In this document: positions 18,432 through 26,549 of the stretch, piece by piece
How the letters are laid out: every line of letters starts with the position of its first letter
Numbering within the stretch: the stretch's first letter is position 1
NCBI RefSeq assembly: GCF_013343215.1
Contig: NZ_CP039143.1
Coordinates: 1,922,001-1,986,000 of the forward strand
Source of the DNA: Acinetobacter sp. 10FS3-1
Lineage (GTDB): Bacteria; Pseudomonadota; Gammaproteobacteria; Pseudomonadales; Moraxellaceae
Length of the DNA: 64,000 nt
Reading direction: 5' to 3'
The notes under the pieces: generated by a model
What the model saw: the letters and a program-made list of their open reading frames with translations, nothing else
Database searches by the model: none
What the model was told of the DNA's origin: nothing
Translations under genes and position numbers: made by a program

Positions 18432-19844
18432 ATGCATTCATCTCCGAATGATGCTACGCATCAGGGCAATTCTGCGCCTTTAAAACGCGCTATGAGTACT
18501 CGACATCTGGTCATGATTTCGCTTGGCGGCGCAATTGGAACAGGCCTGTTTTTAGGTTCGGGTGAAGTCATTGCACAAACGGGGCCAATAGGTGCCATTC
18601 TTGCTTATTTCCTCGGCGGGATCATCGCTTATATGGTGATGCTCTGTCTGGGTGAGCTTGCAGTTCATATGCCTGATTCAGGTTCTTTTGGCGCCTATGC
18701 CAAACGCTATATTGGACCAGGAACAGGCTATACCATTACCTGGCTCTACTGGCTGACCTGGTCGGTGACCCTGGGAACTGAATTTACCGCTGCCGCCTTG
18801 CTGATGCAGGAATGGCTTCCGGACAGTTCCATGTGGATGTGGACGCTGGTCTTTGGCGCGCTGGTCTTCACGCTGAATATGATTTCGACCCGCTGGTTTG
18901 CCGAATCCGAATTCTGGCTGGCGCTGGTAAAAGTCGTCACCGTCATTGCCTTTATCCTGCTCGGTTTATTGGCCATTTTCGGGGTTCTGGATTATCAAGG
19001 CCAAGAAACAGCACCGCTGTTCAGTAACCTGACCGCCCAAGGCTGGTTCCCTGAGGGACTGTTCCCGATTTTCACCACCATGCTGATTGTGAACTTTGCT
19101 TTCTCGGGCACCGAACTGATTGGGGTCGCAGCAGGTGAAACCAAAGACCCGGCCAAGAACGTGCCAAAAGCCATCAATACCGCAATTTTCCGCCTGCTGA
19201 TTTTCTTTGTGGGTACGATTGTGGTGGTAACTTCACTTCTGCCCCATCAAGAAGCAGGACTGGCCGTTGAAGGCGTGAGTAACAGTCCGTTTGTAACCGT
19301 ATTCCAGCATATCGGTATTCCCTATGCAGAAGATATTATTCGCTTTGTTATTATCACCGCACTATTGTCGGCAGCCAACTCTGGCCTATTTGCCGCGTCG
19401 CGCATGATGTGGTCACTGTCCTATAGCAAACAGTTGCCCGCTGTCTTTTCACGCGTGAATGCCAAAGGAATTCCTTATATCGCAGTCATTGTGACAATGA
19501 TTGGCGCAATGCCGGGCCTATTGTCAGAACAGTTTGCACCGGAAACTATTTTTACCAACTTGTTGGGTATCGCAGCATTTACCATGGTCGTGGTCTGGAT
19601 GAGTATCTGCTTGAGCCAGTTCAATTTCCGCCGCCAATGGTATAAGGATGGTCATAGTGTCAAAGAACTGGGCTTTGCAGCTCCACTGTTCCCGATTGTA
19701 CCGATTTTAGGCTTCCTGTTCTGCCTGATCACCTGTATCAGCATGGTCTTTGATCCGAGCATGCGCATCAGTTTCTTTGGCTGTCTGCTGTTTATTGCAG
19801 TGTGTTATGCCAGCTACTATGCCTTCTATCACAAAAAAGTGTAG
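18432..19844 (+). CDS. Amino-acid permease, APC family (MmuP/AroP-like), paralogue 2
   Basis: 470 residues from the ATG at 18432; an in-frame TTG at 18423 would add three. About 12 membrane helices, with the family loop LGGAIGTGLFLGSGEV and FAFSGTELIGVAAGETKDP. It aligns end to end with permease 1, including an N-terminal SLKRAM/PLKRAM-TRHL block, and is probably a duplicate that has diverged in substrate range. It looks slightly closer to MmuP (YWLTW, FGALVFTLNMISTRWFAE). tRNA-Glu copy 2 lies upstream and a strong terminator follows. Confidence 0.85.
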   Translation: MHSSPNDATHQGNSAPLKRAMSTRHLVMISLGGAIGTGLFLGSGEVIAQTGPIGAILAYFLGGIIAYMVMLCLGELAVHMPDSGSFGAYAKRYIGPGTGYTITWLYWLTWSVTLGTEFTAAALLMQEWLPDSSMWMWTLVFGALVFTLNMISTRWFAESEFWLALVKVVTVIAFILLGLLAIFGVLDYQGQETAPLFSNLTAQGWFPEGLFPIFTTMLIVNFAFSGTELIGVAAGETKDPAKNVPKAINTAIFRLLIFFVGTIVVVTSLLPHQEAGLAVEGVSNSPFVTVFQHIGIPYAEDIIRFVIITALLSAANSGLFAASRMMWSLSYSKQLPAVFSRVNAKGIPYIAVIVTMIGAMPGLLSEQFAPETIFTNLLGIAAFTMVVVWMSICLSQFNFRRQWYKDGHSVKELGFAAPLFPIVPILGFLFCLITCISMVFDPSMRISFFGCLLFIAVCYASYYAFYHKKV

Positions 19845-19859
19845 GGCTTAAAGCCAACA

Positions 19860-19888
19860 AAAGAGCAGCTTTCGCTGCTCTTTTTTTA
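19860..19888 (+). terminator. Terminator after permease 2
   Basis: 10-bp stem (AAAGAGCAGC / GCTGCTCTTT), TTTC loop and a T-run. Confidence 0.9.
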
Positions 19889-19931
19889 TCTATACTGTAA
19901 ATAGATATGGAGCCACCCGAATGAGGCACCG

Positions 19932-20834
19932 ATGAAAATTATTTATATTCATGGAATAAACAAACAGCAGTTTACATCTGCCTCATTACGTCAACATTGG
20001 CTACATATTTTTAAAAAAGGTCTTCGGAAAAACCATCAACTGGCCTGCTTTTCTCATTTAAAACGCCATATTCGCATCGCTTTTTATGGCGACTTACTGT
20101 TAAAGCATCATCTGCACAATGTTCTCAATGCCAGCACTCTTATGCCTCAGGACTGGCCACACTTCCCGTTTCATCATCCCATCAACATTCCGCCAGAGCA
20201 CTCCCTCCCTCCGCATAAAGTTGAGACTTGTGAAATTCCAGAGTTAAATGTAGAAGATGCTGTGGGTTTTAACCAGAAATTAAAATTTATTACTACTTTA
20301 AGTAAAAATACAGCCTTACGTGATTTTGTTGTATTGCTAAATTATTTTCCCGGCTTACATGGCACTCTGATCAAGAAATTTCTGATTGAAATCTATCTTT
20401 ATCTGGCCAATCCTGATTTTATGCAGCAAGTTCACCAGCGTATTGCCCAGCAACTTTATGGTCAGCAGCCCTGTATTGTAATTGCCCATTCGCTGGGCAG
20501 TGTCATTGCCTATAATTATCTGGTTCATCATCCAGAACTGAATATCCAGCGCTTTATTACGCTCGGATCGCCGTTGGCTTTTAGGGTAATACAGACTCAT
20601 CTGCCTCAGCCCGTGGTCCGGCCTGCTGCCATTTGTGGTGACTGGATCAACTTTTATTCACATGATGATTTTTTGACAACGTTTCCCCTGACAGAAGCCC
20701 CTTTTTTATTTGAACCTGCCATTATTAATCATGAAATACGCACCTCCCCCGAACATCCGCATGATATTGATGGTTATATCCAGCATCCAGATGTGGTAGC
20801 AGCCATCCTGCACATGCTTAAAAAATCGTCTTAA
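19932..20834 (+). CDS. Predicted alpha/beta-hydrolase
   Basis: 300 residues without signal peptide. It opens with MKIIYIHGIN, typical of the oxyanion-hole strand of alpha/beta hydrolases. The nucleophile elbow is CIVIAHSLGS (Ser187), followed by a TLGSPL strand as in lipase/esterase-like proteins. A late Asp/His-rich stretch (HPHDIDGYIQHPDV) may supply the catalytic His. Substrate unknown; a cytoplasmic lipase/esterase-type role is the best guess. GAGG precedes the ATG by 7 bases. Sits between permease 2 and three tandem tRNA-Glu genes. Confidence 0.7.
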   Translation: MKIIYIHGINKQQFTSASLRQHWLHIFKKGLRKNHQLACFSHLKRHIRIAFYGDLLLKHHLHNVLNASTLMPQDWPHFPFHHPINIPPEHSLPPHKVETCEIPELNVEDAVGFNQKLKFITTLSKNTALRDFVVLLNYFPGLHGTLIKKFLIEIYLYLANPDFMQQVHQRIAQQLYGQQPCIVIAHSLGSVIAYNYLVHHPELNIQRFITLGSPLAFRVIQTHLPQPVVRPAAICGDWINFYSHDDFLTTFPLTEAPFLFEPAIINHEIRTSPEHPHDIDGYIQHPDVVAAILHMLKKSS

Positions 20835-20919
20835 ATTCTGTATTTTTCAAGCATTTCCCCCATATTGTTTTAAAATTATGCGCTCAGCAGAAAAAACAGG
20901 AAAAATTCTGGAAAAGCGT

Positions 20920-20948
20920 TTGACACCTCCTAATTTTCACCCTACTAT
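20920..20948 (+). promoter_or_regulatory. Promoter of the tRNA-Glu triplet
   Basis: TTGACA, exactly 17 bases, then TACTAT. The GC-rich stretch ACGCCCACC just after the -10 is typical of growth-rate-controlled stable-RNA promoters. It reads into copies 3-5. Confidence 0.88.
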
Positions 20949-20965
20949 ACGCCCACCTCTGAAAC

Positions 20966-21041
20966 GTCCCTATCGTCTAGAGGCCTAGGACATCGCCCTT
21001 TCACGGCGGTAACCGGGGTTCGAATCCCCGTAGGGACGCCA
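20966..21041 (+). tRNA. tRNA-Glu(UUC), copy 3 of 5
   Basis: Identical to copies 1 and 2. First gene of a tandem triplet transcribed from the promoter at 20920-20948. Confidence 0.97.
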
Positions 21042-21066
21042 ATTTTCAGAAGTATTATTTTATTAA

Positions 21067-21142
21067 GTCCCTATCGTCTAGAGGCCTAGGACATCGCCCT
21101 TTCACGGCGGCAACCGGGGTTCGAATCCCCGTAGGGACGCCA
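21067..21142 (+). tRNA. tRNA-Glu(UUC), copy 4 of 5 (one-base variant)
   Basis: Same as the other copies except T to C at tRNA position 45 (base 21111), in the variable loop, so folding and anticodon are unaffected. 25 bases after copy 3. Confidence 0.97.
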
Positions 21143-21189
21143 TCCTTTAAATCAAAAGGTATGGTAGATTAAAATATTACTTCTCATTT

Positions 21190-21265
21190 GTCCCTATCGT
21201 CTAGAGGCCTAGGACATCGCCCTTTCACGGCGGTAACCGGGGTTCGAATCCCCGTAGGGACGCCA
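21190..21265 (+). tRNA. tRNA-Glu(UUC), copy 5 of 5
   Basis: Identical to copies 1-3. Last of the tandem triplet; a strong terminator follows 36 bases on. Confidence 0.97.
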
Positions 21266-21571
21266 TATTCGAGATCATTCTTTTAAAAGAAGTGTTCTCA
21301 CAAAAAAGCCCAAGCATGATGACTTGGGCTTTTTTATTACCTAGACATTCAATTCCATTTTTTATCTTTTGATCAATTTCATGGGACCGCAATTTTCTTT
21401 TTTGATAAATAATTCATTCAAAAATTTCATTCTTTTACATTTATCTTCATCTCGTTATCGATTCATTTTCATTTACAGCAATCACACTATAAATATGAAC
21501 AAAAAATCAACACCGAGCATATCAGCATGCCGTTAAGGTAGAAAGCATACTATATCTGCAAGGATCAGATT
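21266..21571. other. 306-bp gap after the tRNA triplet
   Basis: Contains the tRNA operon terminator and the AT-rich upstream region of the diiron-protein gene, which ends with an AAGGA ribosome-binding site before the ATG at 21572. Nothing else is evident. Confidence 0.5.
21302..21337 (+). terminator. Terminator of the tRNA-Glu triplet
   Basis: 12-bp stem (AAAAAGCCCAAG / CTTGGGCTTTTT), 8-base loop and a T-run. Confidence 0.92.
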
Positions 21572-22993
21572 ATGTTCGTCAGTACAAAGTCAAGTTCGTC
21601 TGAATCATCTATTAAAAACCATAACCATCAATTTAAAAATTTTAAAGATTGGGTCAACTTCTTTCAGGATCAACAGATTTCAACGGCGGTCAAGACCGAA
21701 CAGGCGGAGCACTATTTAAGCGATTTAATCCAGCAAGTTGATGTGGTGGGAATGAAATGGCTGGATCAGCCAGCTTATGTAGAACAGCATTTTCTGGAAC
21801 AGCACCATCAAACTTGTGCGCTTTTCCAGTCATATCTAGAACGGCGCAAACAGCAGCAAGGACGGGAATATTTTCCCACTGTGGCCCATGCCTTTGAGTT
21901 TTTAGCCAAAGTGGCTCCGGTGAAACTGGTAGATGGTTCGTGGTTGTATTCGAGTGTACAAAACTGGAATCGTCTGGAAAATAAAGACCTGATTTACATC
22001 TATCTGGAAGAACTCGGCATGGGGCATACTCGCGCCAATCATGTCACCATGTATCAGGAGCTGCTCAACCATTATGAGTTAAACAGTTATGCCGAGCAGC
22101 TGGATGTCAGCTATTATGAACAGGCGGCAGTACAACTGGCGCTGGCCTATGCTCCTCCAGAATATCTGCCCTTAGTGATTGGATTTAATCTTGGCTATGA
22201 ACAGTTGCCCTTACATCTCTTGATCACCAATTACGAGCTGGCTGAACTGGCTATCGACCCGCATTACTTCAATGTGCATATCACCATTGATAATGCGCAC
22301 AATGGTCATGCCCACAAATCGTTACAAGCCTATTTAGATCACTATGCTCTCGCGGAAGATCCTGCACAGTATCTGGATCTGATCAAAAAAGGTTATGTAC
22401 TGAATGATATTGGTAAAAGTTCTACCGAGATCATCACGCAACTAAATCCTGAACAACTGGCCTTGAAAGTATTCCAAAATAAGGCTCTGATCGGACAATA
22501 TATCCATAACCAGAAGTGCCAGTTTAGCGGCAAAAATATCAATGAATGGCTATCTGACCCGGCGCAGATTGCCGACTTCCTGAAAGTCATGCTTGAAAAA
22601 GGTTGGATTGTAAAAGATGCAGCAGTAGAACAGAGCCGTTTCTGGAAAATCATTGATGATCCGGACGGCAAAATGTTTGGCGTATTTAATGCCACTGAAA
22701 AGCAGATTATTAAAGACTGGATTCAGGGAGCGACATTGGCTGCCCGCCTGTCTACAGGTAGCAAATCTCAGCTAAATCATCAGACGGAATCAGTATTAAA
22801 CCGTATCGATCAGCAACAGATTCATCAGCTGAAAAACCGTTTGAATCGCTGTGCCGCTGCCGAGCAGAAGATTGATTTATTGATTCCTTATGTGGCGCCA
22901 CATATGCACCATCAGGAAGTCGGTTTATGGGCTACACGTCAGCTTTGCCAGCTACTCTTCCCCTTCCAGACTCAGGCCATGACCTATTGCTAA
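21572..22993 (+). CDS. Heme-oxygenase-like diiron protein (iron-containing redox enzyme family)
   Basis: 473 residues, soluble. The central part (about 60-270) carries a helical metal-site pattern typical of heme-oxygenase-like diiron oxidases (HDO, relatives of UndA and SznF): YLEELGMGHTRANH (Glu147, His152 or His157), GFNLGYEQLPLH (Glu210) and DNAHNGHAHKS (Asp240, His243-His248). Such proteins activate O2 with two iron atoms to oxidise fatty-acid or amino-acid-derived substrates. The flanking N- and C-terminal helical regions are unfamiliar. No biosynthetic partner genes are adjacent, so the substrate cannot be inferred. AAGGA lies before the ATG. Confidence 0.68.
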   Translation: MFVSTKSSSSESSIKNHNHQFKNFKDWVNFFQDQQISTAVKTEQAEHYLSDLIQQVDVVGMKWLDQPAYVEQHFLEQHHQTCALFQSYLERRKQQQGREYFPTVAHAFEFLAKVAPVKLVDGSWLYSSVQNWNRLENKDLIYIYLEELGMGHTRANHVTMYQELLNHYELNSYAEQLDVSYYEQAAVQLALAYAPPEYLPLVIGFNLGYEQLPLHLLITNYELAELAIDPHYFNVHITIDNAHNGHAHKSLQAYLDHYALAEDPAQYLDLIKKGYVLNDIGKSSTEIITQLNPEQLALKVFQNKALIGQYIHNQKCQFSGKNINEWLSDPAQIADFLKVMLEKGWIVKDAAVEQSRFWKIIDDPDGKMFGVFNATEKQIIKDWIQGATLAARLSTGSKSQLNHQTESVLNRIDQQQIHQLKNRLNRCAAAEQKIDLLIPYVAPHMHHQEVGLWATRQLCQLLFPFQTQAMTYC

Positions 22994-23006
22994 ACAAGTC
23001 ACTGAT

Positions 23007-23037
23007 AAAAACAGGGCATTTAAAATGCCCTGTTTTT
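23007..23037. terminator. Bidirectional terminator between the diiron-protein and oxidoreductase genes
   Basis: AAAACAGGGCATTT / AAATGCCCTGTTTT, 14-bp arms with a 2-base centre, T-rich on both strands; serves two convergent genes. Confidence 0.9.
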
Positions 23038-23056
23038 TTGCTTCAATTTATAGCTA

Positions 23057-24301
23057 TCAAGCTGATTTACGTGAATTGATCTGACCTTTAATCACGGCTT
23101 TTACATTACCTTTTAAATAATTCAGAAAAACTTTTAGAGGTGATAGTTTTGGATTCGGCTGATTGCCTTTGGCAATTTCCTTAAACTGTGCGGCATACCA
23201 GATAATTTCCATAATGGCCATTTTATCAACCATTGGAATACCGGTTTTAATTTTCTCCACGGCATATCGCACATCCTCCCCGGCAACCAGACGATCGCCC
23301 AGATCGGGCTCAACCGCAAATGGGCGGGCAATACCCACAAATTCGCATGCACCACTTTCCAAGGCGGCATTCATACCCGCTGCAGTACGGAAGCCACCCG
23401 TCACCATTAGATGGCAATTTACTTCCTGACGAATCTTCTCGGCAAAGTCGAGGAAATAGGCCTCTCGTGCCACGGTTGAAGCTTTACGTTTTTCCGCTTT
23501 TACTCCTGCCATGGCCGGTGCTTCATAAGTCCCGCCAGATACCTCGATCATATCAATACCTGCGGCATCCATGGCTTTAAAGACATAGATCACATCTTCT
23601 TCACTAATACCACCACGTTGGAAATCCGCGGAGTTCAGCTTGACCGAGATGATGAAGTTTTCCGAGGTTGCGGCACGAACCGCCTGATAAGTCTCAAGCA
23701 GAAAACGGCTGCGGTTTTCAATACTGCCACCCCACTGGTCCTGACGCTTATTCGTCAGCGGCGATAAAAACTGGCTGATCAGATAACCATGGGCACCATG
23801 TAATTGCACGCCTTCAAACCCGGCCTTTTCACAGATGGCTGCTGAAGTTGCAAAGCGCTGAATAATATCTAGAATCTCATCTTCACCTAGTTCACGCGGT
23901 GTCCCAAAACTTACCGCCAGCGCCGGGCTAAAAGGCACAGCCGAAGGCGCAACCGTTTCTTTATTTAATCCTTTAGGACACTGACGTCCCGGATGAGACA
24001 ACTGAACCAGCTGCACCATACCATGACGTTTGCCCACTTCAGCCCACGCCTGGAGCTGCGCCAGATCACGTTCGGTTTCCACCACGACCACGCCAGGTTC
24101 ATTTTTGGCACGAAAATCCACCATGACGTTGCCGGTAATCGCGCAGCCCAAACCGCCTTTGGCCCAAGCTTCATAAAGTTTTAAATGGGCCTGATTCGGC
24201 TGACCTGCATCATTGGCCAGCGCTTCACTCATCGCGCCTTTAATAATGCGATTTTTAAACTGGGTATTACGAATCTGGATAGAATCAGCCAATTTTGTCA
24301 T
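23057..24301 (-). CDS. NADH:flavin oxidoreductase, Old Yellow Enzyme family
   Basis: 414-residue FMN-binding TIM barrel. Hallmarks: N-terminal KNRIIKGAMSEALA, substrate-binding HGAHGYLISQFLSP with QDQWGGS, and the phosphate-binding GGFRTAAGM/ VGIARPF near the C-terminus. These enzymes reduce activated C=C bonds with NAD(P)H. It is a single-domain member, unlike fadH in this window, and lacks the FeS cysteine cluster. The native substrate is unknown. A 10-bp inverted repeat overlaps its promoter, so expression is probably repressor-controlled. Confidence 0.85.
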   Translation of the reverse strand: MTKLADSIQIRNTQFKNRIIKGAMSEALANDAGQPNQAHLKLYEAWAKGGLGCAITGNVMVDFRAKNEPGVVVVETERDLAQLQAWAEVGKRHGMVQLVQLSHPGRQCPKGLNKETVAPSAVPFSPALAVSFGTPRELGEDEILDIIQRFATSAAICEKAGFEGVQLHGAHGYLISQFLSPLTNKRQDQWGGSIENRSRFLLETYQAVRAATSENFIISVKLNSADFQRGGISEEDVIYVFKAMDAAGIDMIEVSGGTYEAPAMAGVKAEKRKASTVAREAYFLDFAEKIRQEVNCHLMVTGGFRTAAGMNAALESGACEFVGIARPFAVEPDLGDRLVAGEDVRYAVEKIKTGIPMVDKMAIMEIIWYAAQFKEIAKGNQPNPKLSPLKVFLNYLKGNVKAVIKGQINSRKSA

Positions 24302-24334
24302 GTATATTCCTAAGGTATTTATCTTATTTTGTAT

Positions 24335-24381
24335 GTGTTATAACCCAAGTCAGAAAATTTGACAATTCAACTTGTCAAATT
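24335..24381 (-). promoter_or_regulatory. Promoter with overlapping inverted-repeat operator, oxidoreductase gene
   Basis: On the minus strand a TTGTCA -35 and a TATAAC -10 are exactly 17 bases apart. The inverted repeat AATTTGACAA-N6-TTGTCAAATT (24356-24381, perfect 10-bp arms) covers the -35. A repressor dimer, for example of the TetR or MarR type, would block this promoter. No regulator gene is adjacent. Confidence 0.6.
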
Positions 24382-24473
24382 GACACAAATTTTATTTAAG
24401 ATGACTGATCACAAATTTATTTGCTCTATGTTTAAGACGATGCATCTTTTTTAGCTGGAATGAAGTGAGAAGT

Positions 24474-25484
24474 TTAAGTTTTAGGATCAAAAGCATCCCG
24501 TATGGCTTCTCCCGTATAAATGAGCAGGGACAGCACAATTGCCAAGGTCAGAAAGCCAGACCAGGCCAGCCAAGGCGCATTTAAATTATTTTTTCCTTGT
24601 AGTAACAGCTCACCCAGAGAAGCTGTTTCAGGTGGCAAGCCATACCCCAAAAAATCCAAAGCAGTCAGGGCGCTAATATTAGCGGTCAGCATAAAAGGAA
24701 GCTGCGACAGGCTGGAACCGATGACATTGGGCAAGATATGCCGGAACATGATCCGGCCATGGCCTGCGCCCATACTTCTGGCAGCCCAGACATACTCCAG
24801 ATTTCTCGCTCGCAAAAATTCAGCCCGCACCATCGACACCAGCGTGGTCCAGCCAAAGAACAGCATGATCAAAAACAGCCAGTAAATATTCGGACTGAAC
24901 AGACTGACCAGAATCATCACCATAAACAGCATTGGCAGACTGCCCCAGACTTCGAGAATCCGTTGCCCAATCAGGTCTACCCAGCCGGCATAATAGCCCT
25001 GGATTGCGCCGACCAGAATACCGAGGGCTGCAGACAGCAAAGTCAATGCAAAACCAAATAGCAGGGAAATACGCAAGCCATACAGAATCCGGGCCAACAC
25101 ATCTCGCCCCTGATCATCTGTCCCTAACCAGTTCTGCTGACTGGGGGGTGCAGGAAGCGGCACATCCAGCGCCAGATTGGGTGTGTCATAGGAAAACCGG
25201 ATAACCGGCCAAAGCGCCCAACCATTGGCATGGATCAGCTGCTGCACAGCCGGGTCCTGATATTCAGCCTCAGTTTCAAAAACACCACCAAAGGTGGTTT
25301 CAGGATAGGCCTTCAGTACGGGCAGATAATAAGCATCCTGATATTTGACCAGCAGGGGTTTATCATTGGCAATCAGTTCCGCGCCCAACGAAAGCAGCAG
25401 AATCATTAAAAATGCAATGAAACAGGCAAAACCGGTCCGGTTATTTTTAAAGCGTTGCAGGCTGGCACGCAGCATCGGTGACAT
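24474..25484 (-). CDS. yejE: Peptide ABC transporter permease YejE-like
   Basis: 336 residues with an N-terminal membrane helix, a periplasmic loop (about 45-140) that includes the NWLGTDDQGRDVLARILYG motif of the OppC/YejE family, then five more helices with the EAA-type loop (ARSMGAGHGRIMFRHILPN). Second permease of a microcin-C/oligopeptide-type importer. Its start overlaps the yejB stop by one base. No yejF ATPase gene follows; the next gene on this strand is the unrelated oxidoreductase. Confidence 0.92.
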   Translation of the reverse strand: MSPMLRASLQRFKNNRTGFACFIAFLMILLLSLGAELIANDKPLLVKYQDAYYLPVLKAYPETTFGGVFETEAEYQDPAVQQLIHANGWALWPVIRFSYDTPNLALDVPLPAPPSQQNWLGTDDQGRDVLARILYGLRISLLFGFALTLLSAALGILVGAIQGYYAGWVDLIGQRILEVWGSLPMLFMVMILVSLFSPNIYWLFLIMLFFGWTTLVSMVRAEFLRARNLEYVWAARSMGAGHGRIMFRHILPNVIGSSLSQLPFMLTANISALTALDFLGYGLPPETASLGELLLQGKNNLNAPWLAWSGFLTLAIVLSLLIYTGEAIRDAFDPKT

Positions 25485-26527
25485 TATTTCAATCCTCGCG
25501 ATTCAAAATGAATCCGTGGATCAATTACCCGGTACAGCACATCACTGAGTAAACGCAGAAGCAGACCCAGCAAGCTAAAAATAAAGAGCGTTCCAAAAAT
25601 TACCGGATAATCCCGCTGCATAATCGCCTCAAATCCCAGCAGCCCCAAACCATCCAGATTGAAGATGATTTCGATAAACAGGTTACCGACAAATAGAATG
25701 CCGAGCAGTGCCTCAGGTAAACCGGCAACCAGAACCAGCACAGCATTCCGCAATACATGCCGATACAGCACTGCCCGTTCCTGTAGGCCTTTGGCTTGCG
25801 CTGCCAGTACATAATGTTTGCCCAGCTCCTCGACAAAGGAAAATTTCACCAGATAGGTCAGTCGGGAAAAACCGCCCAGTACAATAGCCAGCAAGGGCAG
25901 CGCCATATGCCAAAAATAATCCCGGATTTTCCCCCAAAAAGATAATTCAGCAAAATTTTCCGAGCTTAGGCCTTGCAAAGGAAACCATTGCAGATAAGAG
26001 CCACCTGCAAACAATACAATCAGCAAAATCGCAAAAATAAAGGCTGGAATGGCATAACCGACCGCCAACAGCAAGGAGGTAGTCTGGTCAAACAGGCTGC
26101 CATGCTTTTTAGCTTTCTGGATGCCCAGAGGAATCGAGACCAGATAGATCAGCACCGTACTCCACAGGCCTAAAGACAATGAGACAGGAAGTTTTTCCCA
26201 GATGAGGTCTGTTACAGCCTGCCCTTTAAAAAAACTGTGTCCCAAGTCAAACTGGGCATAGCTTTTCAGCAGTTCCCAGAAACGCAGATAGAGCGGCTGG
26301 TCAAATCCATATTGAATTTTAATCTGCTCCAGCATTTCAGGCGTCAGACCTTGCTGCCCCTGATATTTCAAGCCATTCGCCCCTAGAGGGTTAACGTGCT
26401 GCGCCTGATAAATCGCCTGTTCTACAGGACCACCCGGTGCAAGCTGAATCACCACAAAATTGATCAGTAAAATGACGAATAATGTTGGAATCATGAGTAG
26501 CAGACGTTTGAGTATATAAGTACTCAT
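25484..26527 (-). CDS. yejB: Peptide ABC transporter permease YejB-like
   Basis: 347 residues. N-terminal helix with LLMIPTLFVILLINFVVIQL, then LAPGGPVEQ (the OppB/DppB family block), a periplasmic loop, and five further helices with an EAA loop (AAQAKGLQERAVLYRHVLRN). Forms the membrane channel with YejE. 22 bases after the yejA stop; part of the mltD-yejABE unit. Confidence 0.92.
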   Translation of the reverse strand: MSTYILKRLLLMIPTLFVILLINFVVIQLAPGGPVEQAIYQAQHVNPLGANGLKYQGQQGLTPEMLEQIKIQYGFDQPLYLRFWELLKSYAQFDLGHSFFKGQAVTDLIWEKLPVSLSLGLWSTVLIYLVSIPLGIQKAKKHGSLFDQTTSLLLAVGYAIPAFIFAILLIVLFAGGSYLQWFPLQGLSSENFAELSFWGKIRDYFWHMALPLLAIVLGGFSRLTYLVKFSFVEELGKHYVLAAQAKGLQERAVLYRHVLRNAVLVLVAGLPEALLGILFVGNLFIEIIFNLDGLGLLGFEAIMQRDYPVIFGTLFIFSLLGLLLRLLSDVLYRVIDPRIHFESRGLK

Positions 26528-26549
26528 GGTACTCCTCGGGACTAGAAAC

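Noticed and set aside
18245..21265. Spaced identical 76-bp units that might look like a CRISPR or repeat array
   Set aside because: They are complete tRNA-Glu genes with CCA ends.
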